Assembly (NCBI RefSeq): GCF_000720455.1
Contig: NZ_JOAK01000008.1
Coordinates: 1-64,000 of the forward strand
Source: Streptomyces virginiae
Lineage (GTDB): Bacteria > Actinomycetota > Actinomycetes > Streptomycetales > Streptomycetaceae
Direction of reading: 5' to 3'
DNA length: 64,000 nt
The notes beneath the pieces are model-generated. The model had not been told where the DNA came from. It made no database searches and saw nothing but the letters and a program-made list of their open reading frames with translations. The position numbers and the translations under genes were made by a program. This document shows, one piece after another, positions 1 to 11,790 of this stretch (position 1 is its first letter; each line of letters opens with the position of its first letter).

Positions 1-3000
1 GCAGACCTCGTCGAGGGTCCGGGCGTAGACGGGGTGGGTCTCGTACAGCTCACGGCCCATGCCGGGCCGCTGACTGCCCTGCCCCGTGAACAGGAAGGCG
101 GTCTTGCCGCCGCGCTGTCCCGCCGGCGGTCCCGCGATGACGTCGGCGGACTCCTCCCCGGAGGCCAGCGCGGCGAGCGCCCGCAGCCGGCCCTCACCGT
201 CGTCCGCGACGACGGCCGCGCAGTGGGCGAGGAGCGCCGGTGCGCCGGCCAGTGACCGGCCGATGTCCGCCGGTGCGATCCGCGACGGCGCAGTTCCGGC
301 CGGCTCCGACTGCGCCGTGCGCTCGGAGACGAAGGCCAGCAGCCGGTCCGCCTGGGCCCGCAGGGCCGACTCCGTGTGACCCGACAGCAGCCAGGGCGCC
401 ATCGGCACCACCTCGGGGGCCGGGGCGGCGGGCTCCGGCTCGGTGGCGGGGGCCTGTTCGAGGACGACGTGGGCGTTGGTACCGCTGATGCCGAAGGAGG
501 ACACACCCGCCCGGCGCGGCCGGCCGGTCTCGGGCCACGGGGTCGTCTCCGTGAGGAGGGACACCGCCCCCCTGCTCCAGTCCACGTGCGAGGTCGGCCG
601 GTCGACGTGGAGGGTTTGCGGGAGGATGCCGTGGCGCATGGCCATGACCATTTTGATGACGCCGCCGACGCCTGCGGCGGCTTGGGAGTGGCCGATGTTG
701 GACTTGAGGGAGCCCAGCAGCAACGGTCGGTCGGTGTCGCGGTCTTGGCCGTAGGTGGCGAGGATGGCCTGGGCTTCGATGGGGTCGCCGAGGGTGGTGC
801 CGGTGCCGTGGGCTTCGACGGCGTCGACGTCGGTGGTGGTGAGGCCGGAGGCGGCGAGGGCTTCGCGGATGACGCGTTCCTGGGAGGGTCCGTTGGGGGC
901 GGTGAGGCCGTTGCTGGCGCCGTCCTGGTTGACGGCCGACCCGCGGATCGGCCAGGTGCAGGGCGACGAGGGAGGAGGAACAGGCCGTGTCGACGGTGAT
1001 GGCCGGACCCTGGAGGCCCAGCGCGTACGAGACCCGGCCGGACGCCACGCTGAGCGTGTTGCCGGTCGTACGGTAGGCCTCCACGGCCTCCGGAGCGTTG
1101 CGCAGGTGGGAGGCGTACTCGCTGTACATCGCACCGCTGAAGACACCGGTCCGGGTGCCGCGCAGGGTGGCGGGCGCGATGCCCGCGCTCTCCACCGCCT
1201 CCCAGCTGGTCTCCAGCAGCAGGCGCTGCTGAGGGTCCATCGCGGCGGCCTCGCGCGGGCTGATCCCGAAGAACTCGGCGTCGAACCGGTCCGCGTCGTG
1301 GAGGAAACCGCCGTTGCGGGCGTACGAATGCCCCGCGCGGTCGGGGTCCCCGTCGAAGAGCCGGTCCAGGGACCAGCCGCGGTTCGTGGGGAAGGGGCCG
1401 ATGGCGTCGGTGCCGTCGGCGACGAGCCGCCACAGGTCCTCGGGTGAGCGGGTGTCGCCCGGGTAGCGGCAGGCCATGCCGACGATGGCCAGCTCGCCCG
1501 CCAGGAACTCGGCCAGCGCCGTGGGGGTGGGGTGGTCGAAGACGGCGGTCGCCGGCAGCGTGATCCCCGTGACCGCGACGACCCGGCGCCGCAGCTCCAG
1601 CCCGGTCAGCGAGTCCATGCCGAGGGTCTTGAACGCCGTGTCCTCGTCGACGGATTCCGGGCCCGCGAGGCCGAGCACCGCGGCGACCGTGGTCCGCACG
1701 AGCTCGCCGACGGTACGCAGCCGGTCGGCGGCCGGGAGCGCGGCGGTGCGCTCGGCCCAGGAGCCACCGCCGGCACCGGAAGAGCCCGCGGCCGCGGCGG
1801 CGCGGCGGCGCGGGGCGCGGACCAGGGTGCGCAGCAGGGCCGGCGCCGACCGGTCGGGGGAGCGCAGGGTCGGCAGGTCCAGGTCGGCCGCGGCGAGCAG
1901 CGGCTCCGGCGAGGTGAGGGCCGCGTCGAAGATCTCCATGCCGCGCTCGGCGGAGATCGGCAGCACGCCCTTGCGGGCCCACCGCTTGACGTCCAGCTCG
2001 CTCAGCCCGCTGGTCATGGCACTGGCCGTGTCCCAGAGCCCCCACGCCACGCTCGTGGCGGCCAGTCCATGGTGGTGGCGGTGGTGGGCGAGGGCGTCGA
2101 GGTAGGTGTTGGCGGCGGCGTAGTTGGCCTGGCCGGGGTTGCCAATGAGGCCGGCGATGGAGGAGAAGAGGACGAAGTGGGTGAGGGGGAGGTGGGAAGT
2201 CAGCCGGTGGAGGTTCCAGGCGGCGTCGGCCTTGGGGCGGAGGACCTGGGTGACGTGCTGGGGGGTGAGGTTGTCGAGGGTGGCGTCGTCGAGGGCGCCG
2301 GCCGCGTGGACGACGGCGGTGAGGGGGTGCCGGGCGGGCACGGCGTCGAGGAGGTTCTGCAGGGACTGGCGGACGGCGGTGTCGCAGGCGGTGACGGTGA
2401 CGTGGGCGCCGGCCGCCGTGAGTTCGTCGGCGAGTTCCCGGGCCCCGGGGGCGTCGGGTCCGCTGCGGCTGGTCAGGAGCAGGTGTCGGACGCCGTGGCG
2501 GGTGACGAGGTGGCGGAGGCGTGGGGTGTGGAGCCGGCCGTCGCGGAGGCTGTACTGGGTGTCGGGGTGGGTGGCCGCGGTGTGGGCCGCGGCGGCCAGC
2601 TGCCCGGTGTCGGCGGCGTCGATGTCGAGGTGGGTGAGCCGGCCGGGGTATTCGTTCTGCGCGGTGCGGACGAGGCCGGTCAGGGCCGCGGCGGGCAGGT
2701 CGCGGATGTCCTGGTTGGTGCTGATGGCCGTGGCACGGCGGGTGAGCAGGACGATGCGGGTGGAGTCGAGAGCGGTGTCGGTGAGGAGTTCCCGGAGGGT
2801 GGCGAGGGTGTTCTGAACCGCCTCGTGCACGTCCGCGTACTCGTCCGACAGGGCTATGAAGGAAGGCAGTTGGGCGCCGTCGCCGAGAGCCGTCCGTAGT
2901 TCCGCCACGTCGGCGTACGTGTCGCCCGAGACGGCCGGGGCCAGCCCGTGCGGGTCGGATCCGAGCACGGCCCACAGCCCCGCAGCGGTCTGCGCACCGC

Positions 3001-6000
3001 CCGGGGCTTCCGCGTCCGCCTGCGGCGCGGGCTGCCACACCAGCCGGTGCAGCCCGGAGGGCCGCCCCGCGCTCCGCGCGGCACGCAGGTCACCGGCCGG
3101 ACGCAGCGTGATGGAGTCGACCGTGACGACGGGCCGGCCCTCGGGGTCGGTCGCCGTCAGCGAGGCCGTGTTGGCGTCGACCGGGACCACGTGCACGCGC
3201 AGCGCGGTCGCGCCCGAGGCGTGCAGGGTGACCCCGCTGAAGGAGAACGGGATGGTCAGCTCGGTGCCGTCACCGAGCAGCATCGCGTGCAGGGCAGCGT
3301 CGAGGAGCGCCGGGTGGATCGCGAAGGCCGAGGCGTCGGCGTGCTGTTCCGGTGTGAGGGAGACCTCCGCGAACCGCTCCCCGACCGCCGCCCCCGACGC
3401 CGGCGAGGCCCCCGCCCCCGACGAGGTCCCCGGCCCCGACAGCCAGGCCCGGCCCAGGCCCTGGAAGACCGGCCCGTACTCGTAACCGCGGTCGGCGAGC
3501 CGGTCGTAGACGTCGTCGAGCGGGACCGGCCGCGCGCCCTGCGGCGGCCAGGCCGGCGCGGCGGCGGGGACCGGGTGCTCGCCGGTGGCCAGTACGCCCG
3601 AGGCGTGCCGGGTCCATTCCGCGTCGGCCGCGCCCTCGGGGCGGGAGTGGACGGTGACGGACCGGGTGCCCGACTCCTCGGCCGGGCCGAGCGCGACCTG
3701 GAGGTGGACGCCGCCCTCCTCCGGGACGATCAGCGGCGCCTCCAGGACCAGCTCGCGGAGCCGGTCGTAGCCGAAGCGGTCACCCGCCGAGACCGCCATG
3801 TCGACGAGGGCGGTGCCGGGCAGCAGGACCGTGCCGACCACCGCGTGGTCCACGACCCACGGGTGCGTACGGCGGGAGACGCGGCCCGTGAACAGGACTC
3901 CCTCGCGGTCGGCGAGGCTGGTCACCGCGCCCAGCAGCGGGTGCTCCGCCGGGGTGAGGCCCAGGCCGGCCGGGTCCTCCGCCGTGACCGGGGTGTCGAG
4001 CCAGAACCGGGTCCGCTGGAAGGCGTACGTCGGGAGCTGGACGCGCCGGGCGCCCGTACCGGCGAACACGGCGGACCAGTCGACGCCGATGCCGTGGCAG
4101 TGGGCCTCGCCCAGTGCGAGCAGCAGCCGCCCGGCCTCGTCCTCGTCGCGGCGCAGGGTGCCCAGGGCGGTGCCCCGCACGCCCGCCTCGTCGAGAGCGG
4201 CCTGCACCCCGATGGTGAGCACCGGGTGCGGGCTGACCTCGATGAAAGTATGGTGCCCGGCGGCGAGGAGCTCCCCGACCGCCTGCTCGAACTGCACGGT
4301 CTCGCGCAGGTTCCGGTACCAGTACCCGGCGCCCATCACGCGCGCGTCCGGGAGCAGCGCCCCGGTCAGCGACGAGTACACCGGGACGTCGCCCGGTCCC
4401 GCCTCGATCCCGTCGAGGACCCGGGCCAGCTCGTCTTCGAGTGCTTCCACGTGGGCCGAGTGGGAGGCGTAGTCCACGTCGACGAGACGGGCCCTCGCCC
4501 CCTCCTCCTTGACCTGGGCGAGGAGCGCGCGCAAGGCCTCCGGATCGCCGGAGACCACGGTCTGGGCGGGGCCGTTGACCGCGGCGACGGAGATCCTGCC
4601 CTGCCAGGCGCCGATGCGCTCGCGCACCCACGTGGCCGGCCGGGCCACGGACATCATGCCGCCCCGGCCCGACAGCACGGTCAGCGCGCGGCTGCGCAGC
4701 GCCACGACCCGGGCGGCGTCCTCGACGCTCAGCACGCCGGCCACGCAGGCCGCCGCGATCTCGCCCTGCGAGTGGCCGATCACGGCGGCCGGTTCGACGC
4801 CCAGCGAGCGCCACACCGCGGCCAGGGACACCATCACCGACCACAGGACGGGCTGCACGACGTCGACGCGCTCGAAGCCCGGAGCCCCCTGCGCGCCCCG
4901 GACCACGTCCAGGAGCGACCAGTCCACGTGCGGCTCCAGGGCCGCGGCGCACTCGGCCATCCGGCCGGCGAACACGGGGGAGGACTCCAGCAGGCCGGCC
5001 GCCATGCCCACCCACTGCGCGCCCTGGCCGGGGAAGACGAACACGGGGCGGGCGGCGGGCCGGCTCTGCCCGGTGACGACGCCGCGGGCGGTGGCCCCGT
5101 CCACCAGGGCCAGCAGGCCCTGCTCCAGCTCCGCACGGTCGGCGGCGACGACAGCGGCACGCCGGTCGAAGTGGGCGCGGCCGACGGCGAGGGAGCGGCC
5201 GATGTCCGTGAGCCGGACGCCGGGGTGGTCGCGCAGGTGGTCCAGGAGCCGGCCGGCCTGCGCGCGCAGCGCCCGGTCGCTCTTCGCGGACACGAGGAAG
5301 GGGACGGGTCCGGTTTCGGCGGGCGCGGGCGCGGGCGCCTCGGCGGCGACCGGCTCCGCCGCCTGCTCCAGTACGAGGTGGGCGTTGGTGCCGCTGACGC
5401 CGAAGGAGGAGACCCCGGCCCGGCGCGGCCGCCCGGCCTCCGGCCACGGCGTGGCCTCGGTCAGCAGCGAGACCGCGCCGCTCGACCAGTCCACGTGCGA
5501 GGTCGGGGTGTCCACGTGCAGGGTGCGCGGCAGCAGGCCGTTGCGGATCGCCATGACCATCTTGATGACGCCGCCCGCGCCGGCGGCGGCCTGCGTGTGC
5601 CCGATGTTCGACTTCAGCGAGCCCAGGAACAGCGGCCGGCCGGCGTCGCGGTCCCGGCCGTACGTCGCCAGGATCGCCTGGGCCTCGATGGGGTCGCCGA
5701 GCCGGGTGCCCGTACCGTGCGCCTCGACGGCGTCGACGTCCGCGGCCGACAGGCCGGAGGCGGCGAGGGCCTCCAGGATGACGCGCTCCTGGGAGGGGCC
5801 GCTGGGGGCGCTCAGCCCGTTGCTGGCGCCGTCCTGGTTGACGGCCGACCCACGGATGACCGCGAGGACCTCGTGGCCGTTGCGCCGTGCGTCGGAGAGC
5901 CGCTCCAGGAGCAGCATGCCGACGCCCTCGCCCCAGCCCGTGCCGTCCGCCGCCTCCGCGAACGACTTGCAGCGGCCGTCCACCGACAGACCGCGCTGAC

Positions 6001-9000
6001 GGCTGAACTCCACGAACATGCCGGGGCTCGCCATCACCGTCACGCCGCCGGCCAGGGCCAGTTCGCACTCCCCGGCCCGCAGCGCCTGCGCCGCCGTGTG
6101 CAGCGCCACCAGCGACGCCGAGCACGCCGTGTCGACGGTGACGGCCGGACCCTCCAGACCGAGGGTGTAGGAGGCGCGGCCGGAGACCACGCTCGTGTAC
6201 GTGCCGGTCAGCAGGTAGCCGCCGACGCCCTCGCCCGCCTCGTGCAGGCGCGGCCCGTAGTCCTGGGCCATCGCGCCGACGTACACCCCGGTCCCGCTGC
6301 CGCGCAGCGAGGCCGGATCGATCCCGGCGCGCTCCACCGCCTCCCACACGGTTTCGAGGACCACGCGCTGCTGCGGGTCCATGGCGGCGGCCTCGCGCGG
6401 GCTGATCCCGAAGAACTCGGCGTCGAACCGGTCGACGTCGTGCAGGAACCCGCCCTGGCGGGTGTACGAGGTGCCCGCACGGTCGGGGTCCCCGTCGAAG
6501 AGGGTCTCCAGCGCCCAGCCGCGGTTGCCGGGGAATTCGGAGACGGCGTCGCGCTCCTCCACGAGCAGCCGCCAGAGGTCCTCCGGGGACTCCACCCCGC
6601 CGGGGAAGCGGCACGCCATGGACACGATCGCGATCGGCTCGTCGGAGCCGTGGTCCCGGCGCGCGGCGGCCCGGGAGACCGGCCGGTGCGCGGGCACCGC
6701 CCCGGAGAGCTCGGCGAGCCGCGCGACCAGCTTCTCGGGGGTGGGCCGGTCGAACAGGAGGGTGGTGGGCAGTTTCAGTCCGGTGGCGGCGACGAGCCGG
6801 TTGCGCAGTTCCACCGCGGTCGCGGAGTCGAAGCCGAGTTCCTGGAAGGTGCGGGCCGGGTCGACGTCCGCGCCGTTGCCGCGGCCGAGGACCAGGGCCA
6901 CCTCGTTGCGCACCAGGTCCGTCAGGAACCGGGCCGTGCGCTCCGGGTCCCCGCCGCTCCGGAAGGGGGCGCGGGCATCGGGAGCGCGGAGGCCGAAGGG
7001 GTACGTGGGCAGGTCGACGACCGTGGCGTCCGCGGGGAAGGCGGGGCTCCAGTCCACGGGGGCGCCGTGCGCGTACGCCTCGGCCACGGAGGACAGGAAG
7101 CGGTGCGGTCCGTCCGCCCCGCGCCGCAGCGAACCGACCGCGACGGCGGTGGAGCCGGTGTCCTCCAGGGTCTGTTCGAGGGGCAGGGTCAGCACCGGGT
7201 GGGGGCTGATCTCGACGAAGAGGTCGTGGTCGGCGACGCACCGGACCGAGCTCTCGAACAGCACGGGCTCGCGCAGGCTGCGGAACCAGTACGAGGCGTC
7301 CAGCGAGCGGGTGTCCAGCAGTGCGCCCGTCAGGGCCGAGTGGAAGGGGACGGTGCCCTTGCGCGGCCGGATGGGCGCCAGCACGGTGAGCAGCTCTTCG
7401 TGGATCTCGTCGATGTGCGCGGAGTGCGCCGCGTAGTCGATGGCGACCCGTCTGACCCGTACGCCGTCGGCGGTGAGCTCCTCCTGGAGCCGCTCGACGG
7501 CGTCCAGGTCACCGGCGACCGCGATCGACCGCGGACCGTTGACGCCCGCGACGGACAGCCGCTCGCCGTACGGGGCGGTGCGCGAGCGCACCTCGTCGAG
7601 GGGCAGCAGGATCGAGAGCATGGAGCCCCTGCCCGCGAGCCGGGCCTGGGCCCTGCCGCAGAGCGCGCTGACCCGGGCACCGTCCTCCAGGCTCAGACCG
7701 CCCGCGACGACGGCGGCGGCCATCTCGCCGATGCTGTGGCCGACGACCGCGGCCGGCTCGACGCCGAAGGAGCGCCACAGGGCTGCGAGGCCGAGGGAGG
7801 TCGCGAAGAGTGCGGGCTGGACGACGTCGACGCGGTCCAGAGCGGGCGCGCCCGGCGCCCCGCGCAGCACGTCCTCCAGGGACCAGTCGACGTACGGGGC
7901 GAGCGCCTCGGCGGTGGCCCGGACACTGGCGAGGAAGACGTCGGAGCCGTCGAGCAGGTCGGCGGCCATGCCGGGCCACTGCGCGCCGTGGCCCGGGAAG
8001 ACGAAGACGGTCCGGTCGCGCGGCGCGGCCGTGGCACTGACGCGTCCGGGGCCGCGGCGGCCCTCGGCGAGCGCGGCCAGCTCCTCGGCGAACTCGGCCC
8101 CGGTGGCGGCCAGCAGGACCGAACGGTGCGCGAACGCGGTGCGCGAGACGGCCAGGGAGTGCCCGACATCGGCGGCGCCGGGGTGTCCGCCGGCGCCGTC
8201 GGCGAGCTGCGCGAGGAGCTGCCCCGCCCGGGCGCGTTCGGCCGCCGCGGTGTGCCCGGAGACAACCCACGGCAGCACCCCGGCCCGGAAGGCGGCGGGC
8301 CGCCCGGTGGACCGTACCTGTGCACCGTCACGGGGCGTCCCGTCGACCTCCACGCCCCACACCACCCCGTCGAAGTCGACCGCCCGCACCACGCCGGGCC
8401 GCCCGGCCGCGGCGGAGCGCACCGCCCCGGCCAGCCGAACCCCGGCTCCGGCCCCGGCTTCGGACGCGGGCCGGGCCGCGTCCGGTTCGGGGGCCGGGCC
8501 CGTGGCTCCGAGCACGGCGAGGATCCTGTCGCCGTCCGCCTCGGCCCGGGCCAGGGGCTTGAGGACGACGACGGCCCCGTCCGTGGCGCCGGCGAGGGCG
8601 ATCAGGCTCTCCCCGGCGCGCAGGCTCTCCGCCGCGAGGTGCACCGCCGCCAGGGCGGACGCCGCGTCCGCGCGTACGGTCCGGTGCGCACCGGTCAGGC
8701 CGAACACGGCCGCGACCTCCCCGGTGACGCCCTCGGCGTCCGCCCCGAGGAAGAGCCCCGTACCGGCGGAGCCGCGCAGCGAGGCCGGCAGGGTACCGGC
8801 CTGCTCCAGGGCCTCCCAGCACAGTTCCAGCAGGAGCCGCTGCCGCTCGTCCACCGACGCGGCCGCCTCCGGCCCGATGCCGAAGAACGCCGGGTCGAAG
8901 CCCTCGGCTCCGTCCCCTCCCGGGACGCGGCAGGACAGCCCGATGACGGCGACGGGCTCCCCGGCGGTCCCGGCGAACTCGGCATCGCGGCGGGTGGTCT

Positions 9001-9010
9001 CGACAGACAT
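1..9010 (-). CDS. Modular type I polyketide synthase, partial at the left edge, reading frame broken near 950
   Basis: Start is taken at the ATG at 9010, with GAGG 6 nt upstream; a GTG at 9022 is possible. Domain order: shortened KS-like region (residues about 20-300), AT (GHSIGE near 430, YAAH near 530), ACP (GFDSA near 730), full KS (DTACSAS near 966), AT (GHSQGE near 1419, YASH near 1517, methylmalonyl type), DH ([11 protein letters not shown] and [10 protein letters not shown] both present), KR, ACP (GMDSL near 2469), a second full KS, and the first residues of an AT at the window edge. The reading suggests a loading module, one extension module with DH and KR, and the start of another. 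Three things are odd. The first KS has Ala where Cys is expected. The KR lacks its TGGTGxLG loop. The last KS loses about 78 codons and shifts frame near 950; HGTGT and KSNIGH continue in another frame. It is the last gene in view of an aminotransferase-P450-PKS operon. Confidence 0.9.
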
Positions 9011-9034
9011 GCGGATCCTCACTCCAAGTCCAAA

Positions 9035-9078
9035 GGTGTTCCGGGGAGCAGCACTTCGAGGGGGACGCCCGGAACACC
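9035..9078. other. Hairpin between P450 and PKS genes
   Basis: Perfect 11-bp inverted repeat (GGTGTTCCGGG at 9035-9045, its complement at 9068-9078) with a 22-nt loop. It lies in the 126-bp gap between the P450 stop and the PKS start, inside the presumed operon. It could reduce read-through into the PKS or stabilise mRNA ends; nothing in the sequence decides which. Confidence 0.5.
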
Positions 9079-9136
9079 CCGGAGGCGACCCGCCTGTACG
9101 ACCGGCCCGCGGCGCGCGCGGCGCGCGACGGCTCGG

Positions 9137-10327
9137 CTACCAGTCCACGAGCAGCCGGGCCAGCCCCCGGGTACCGAGGCCGTCCTTCCAGACCACGGCG
9201 TCGGGGCCCGCGGCCAGCCGCAGGGTGGGGAACCGCCGCATCAGACGCTCCAGCACGGTCTGCAGCTGGAGCCTGGCCAGCGGTGCGCCCAGACAGCGGT
9301 GCACCCCGTGGCCGAACGTCAGGTGTGCGGCGTCGTGCCCCTGCGGATCCAGCAGTCCGGGTTCGGCGAAGGTCTTGCCGTCCCGGTTCCCGTGCAGCAG
9401 GGAGACGATGACGCCCTCCCCGGCCTGGACGGTGACGCTGCCGAGCGGTACGGGCTCCACCGCGACCCGGGGGAAGCTGATCGGGGTGGAGGGGGTCAGC
9501 CGCAGCAGCTCCTCGACCGTGGGGGCCAGCCGGTCGGGCCGCCCGCACAGCTCCCGGTACGCGGCCGGATCGCGGAGCAGGGCGTGCGCCGACAGGCCGA
9601 GCTGCCCGACGACGGTCTCGTAGCCGGCCATCAGCAGGGTGAGCCCCATGGTGAGCAGCTCGCCCATGGACAGGTCGCCCTGCTCGTGCGCCGCGATCAT
9701 GGAGGTGAGGAGGTCGTCCTCCGGCCGGCGGCGCTTGCGGTCGATCAGGTCGGCCATGTAGTCGATGAGTTCGAGGCGGCGCCGGGCCTTCTCCTGCGGG
9801 GTACTGGCCGAGATGTCGAACAGCACCTCGACCCAGTCGCGGAAGCGGGTGGAGTCCTCGGGGGGAACGCCGAGCAGCGAGCACAGGACGGCCAGCGGCA
9901 GCGGTGCGACGAGGGCCTCGATCAGGTCGGTGCCGGGCCCCGACGCGGCCAGGGCGTCGAGGTGGCGGTCGGCCAGCTCCTCGACGGCCGGGGCCATGGC
10001 GGCGGTGCGGCCGGTGGTGAACGCCCTGGTCACCACGCGCCGCAGCCTGGAGTGGTCCGCACCGTCCATGCTCATCATGGAATTCGGCACGGGCTGGGCG
10101 TCGTTGAGCTTGGGGGCCTGCGGCGTGACGGCCTCGGCGCGGCTGAACCGCCGGTCCGTCAGGACCCGGCGGGCCAGTGCGTAGTCGCACACCAGCCACA
10201 TCTTGTCGCCGGCGGGCGTGAAGAACGGGACGACGTCGATGCCGTCCGGGACCTGGCCCTCCCCGGCCACGTACTGGCCGAGGAACTCCGGAAGCGGGCC
10301 CAGCGGGCCGGCGCTGCGGTGCTTCAT
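9137..10327 (-). CDS. Cytochrome P450 (bacterial class I, CYP105/107-like)
   Basis: 396 residues, normal for a soluble actinobacterial P450. The heme-binding loop FGHGVHRCLG supplies the thiolate Cys near residue 345. The ExxR of the K-helix is in EELLR. The I-helix carries AGYET, with Glu in place of the more usual Asp before the conserved Thr. GGGGAGGAAAG ends a few nt before the ATG at 10327. It follows the aminotransferase stop by 27 nt and precedes the PKS, so it is probably a tailoring oxidase of the same pathway; the substrate cannot be read from sequence. It would need an external ferredoxin and reductase, and none is adjacent. Confidence 0.93.
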   Translation of the reverse strand: MKHRSAGPLGPLPEFLGQYVAGEGQVPDGIDVVPFFTPAGDKMWLVCDYALARRVLTDRRFSRAEAVTPQAPKLNDAQPVPNSMMSMDGADHSRLRRVVTRAFTTGRTAAMAPAVEELADRHLDALAASGPGTDLIEALVAPLPLAVLCSLLGVPPEDSTRFRDWVEVLFDISASTPQEKARRRLELIDYMADLIDRKRRRPEDDLLTSMIAAHEQGDLSMGELLTMGLTLLMAGYETVVGQLGLSAHALLRDPAAYRELCGRPDRLAPTVEELLRLTPSTPISFPRVAVEPVPLGSVTVQAGEGVIVSLLHGNRDGKTFAEPGLLDPQGHDAAHLTFGHGVHRCLGAPLARLQLQTVLERLMRRFPTLRLAAGPDAVVWKDGLGTRGLARLLVDW

Positions 10328-10354
10328 GCCTTTCCTCCCCGTTGTGGTCGGCGA

Positions 10355-11518
10355 TCAGGTGTTCAAGAGGCGGCGCTCGGCCTCGCGCAGGACCGAGACC
10401 TGCCGGTTGAACGCGATGCGCACGTAGCTCTCCCCGTCGGCCGGGTCGGCGAAGAAGGGCGTTCCGGGGACGACCAGCACCCCGGTCCGGTCCAGGAGTT
10501 CGCGGACGAAGCCGAGGCTGTCCGGCCGGCCGCCGGTGAGCGGGCCGATGTCGGCGAAGAGGAAGCAACCGCCCTCCGCCGGGGTGAACTTCATGCCCAT
10601 GCGCGAGAAGACGTCCTGGGCGAGGTCGCGCCGCTGCGCCATCTGGGCCGCCGCGACGGTCGGGTCGACGCCGTGGGCGGTCCGTCCGGCGGCCACCTGG
10701 AGCGGGACAGCGGCGCCCAGCGTGGTGAGTTCGTGCACCTGGCGCAGCGCGCCCGTGCGCACCGGGTCGGACCGCAGGAAGCCCAGCCGCCATCCGCTGA
10801 CGGCGTGGCTCTTGGACAGGGACCCGACGACGATGCTGCGCTCGGCCAGCCCGGGCACGTCGGCCACGGAGACGTGGGGACGGCCGTCGAAGGTGAAGGC
10901 GCGGTAGACCTCGTCGGAGATCACGGTGACGTCCCGGCGCTCGCACAACTCGGCGATCTCGCCCAGCTCCTGGCGGGTGAGGACGCGTCCGGTCGGGTTG
11001 CCGGGGGTGTTCAGGACGACGGCCCGGGTGCGGGGGGAGAAGGCGGCGGCCAGCTCGGCGGGGTCGAAGCGCCACTCCGGCGCGTGCAGCCGTACGTACC
11101 GGGGTACGGCCCCGGTCAGTTCGACGGCGGCGGTGAAGTGGTCGAAGCCGGGGTCGAAGAGGATGACCTCGTCGCCGGGATCGACGGTCGCCAGCAGCGC
11201 GACGAAGAGGGCCTCCGTCGCGCCCGCGGTGACGGTGACCTCGGTGTCCGGGTCGGTGGGGGTGCCGAGGGACTCCGCGATCCGCTGCCGCAGGGTCGCG
11301 TCCCCGTTGGGGTGCTCGTACTGGTTGTGGCCGGCCCGCACGGCACGGGCCGCCTCCTCGATCATGTCGGCGGAGGTCTCGGGGTGGCCGGGGGTGCCGA
11401 CCGCCAGATCGACGGCGTCACGGGTCCGCGCCAGCATGAACACCTCGGTCAGGCCGCTGCCCTTGAGCCGGGCCGCACGCGACGAGACGGGCGACCTGTG
11501 GGCCCGGGAGTGCGTCAT
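10355..11518 (-). CDS. PLP-dependent aminotransferase, class I/II
   Basis: 387 residues. Fold-type I features are visible: GATEAL near residue 100, NTPGNPTG, ISDEVY, and the PLP lysine in VGSLSKSHAVSGWRLGF. The ATG at 11518 is preceded by AGGAGG at a good distance, so the in-frame upstream extension to 11902 is not used. It is the first gene of the minus-strand operon aminotransferase-P450-PKS. Members of this family act on aspartate, alanine or aromatic amino acids. Its role is presumably to make or modify a precursor for the cluster, but its specificity is unknown. The promoter would lie in the 417-bp region shared with the LmbU-type gene. Confidence 0.92.
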   Translation of the reverse strand: MTHSRAHRSPVSSRAARLKGSGLTEVFMLARTRDAVDLAVGTPGHPETSADMIEEAARAVRAGHNQYEHPNGDATLRQRIAESLGTPTDPDTEVTVTAGATEALFVALLATVDPGDEVILFDPGFDHFTAAVELTGAVPRYVRLHAPEWRFDPAELAAAFSPRTRAVVLNTPGNPTGRVLTRQELGEIAELCERRDVTVISDEVYRAFTFDGRPHVSVADVPGLAERSIVVGSLSKSHAVSGWRLGFLRSDPVRTGALRQVHELTTLGAAVPLQVAAGRTAHGVDPTVAAAQMAQRRDLAQDVFSRMGMKFTPAEGGCFLFADIGPLTGGRPDSLGFVRELLDRTGVLVVPGTPFFADPADGESYVRIAFNRQVSVLREAERRLLNT

Positions 11519-11790
11519 TTCCGATCCTCCTGCTCCTGCTGAATCGACTGAATTAGCTGAATAGGGAGGCGCAGTGCGGGCGCGGGAAAACGGCCATAGC
11601 CGTTCCGCTTTACCTCTGGTGCCTCGTGAAGAAAGCCGAGCCGGCGGCGATGTGAATTCTGCTGAGCCGCTGCGGAGAAACTCTGGCCGAGAATGAACAT
11701 ACCTCTCGCCCGGGAGGCGGAGAACAGAACGGCGACGACAGAGGGCGACGGCGTACGACGGCCGTTCGGTTGTTCGACGAGCCGGCCGGC

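Noticed and set aside
3780..7241. Long second minus-strand frame inside the PKS
   Set aside because: Arg/Pro-rich shadow of the PKS in another frame with no domain motifs.
2948..11542. Very long plus-strand open frame opposite the PKS, P450 and aminotransferase genes
   Set aside because: It is a mirror frame of high-GC coding DNA. The translation is Arg/Gly-rich without domains and the opposite strand has clear families.
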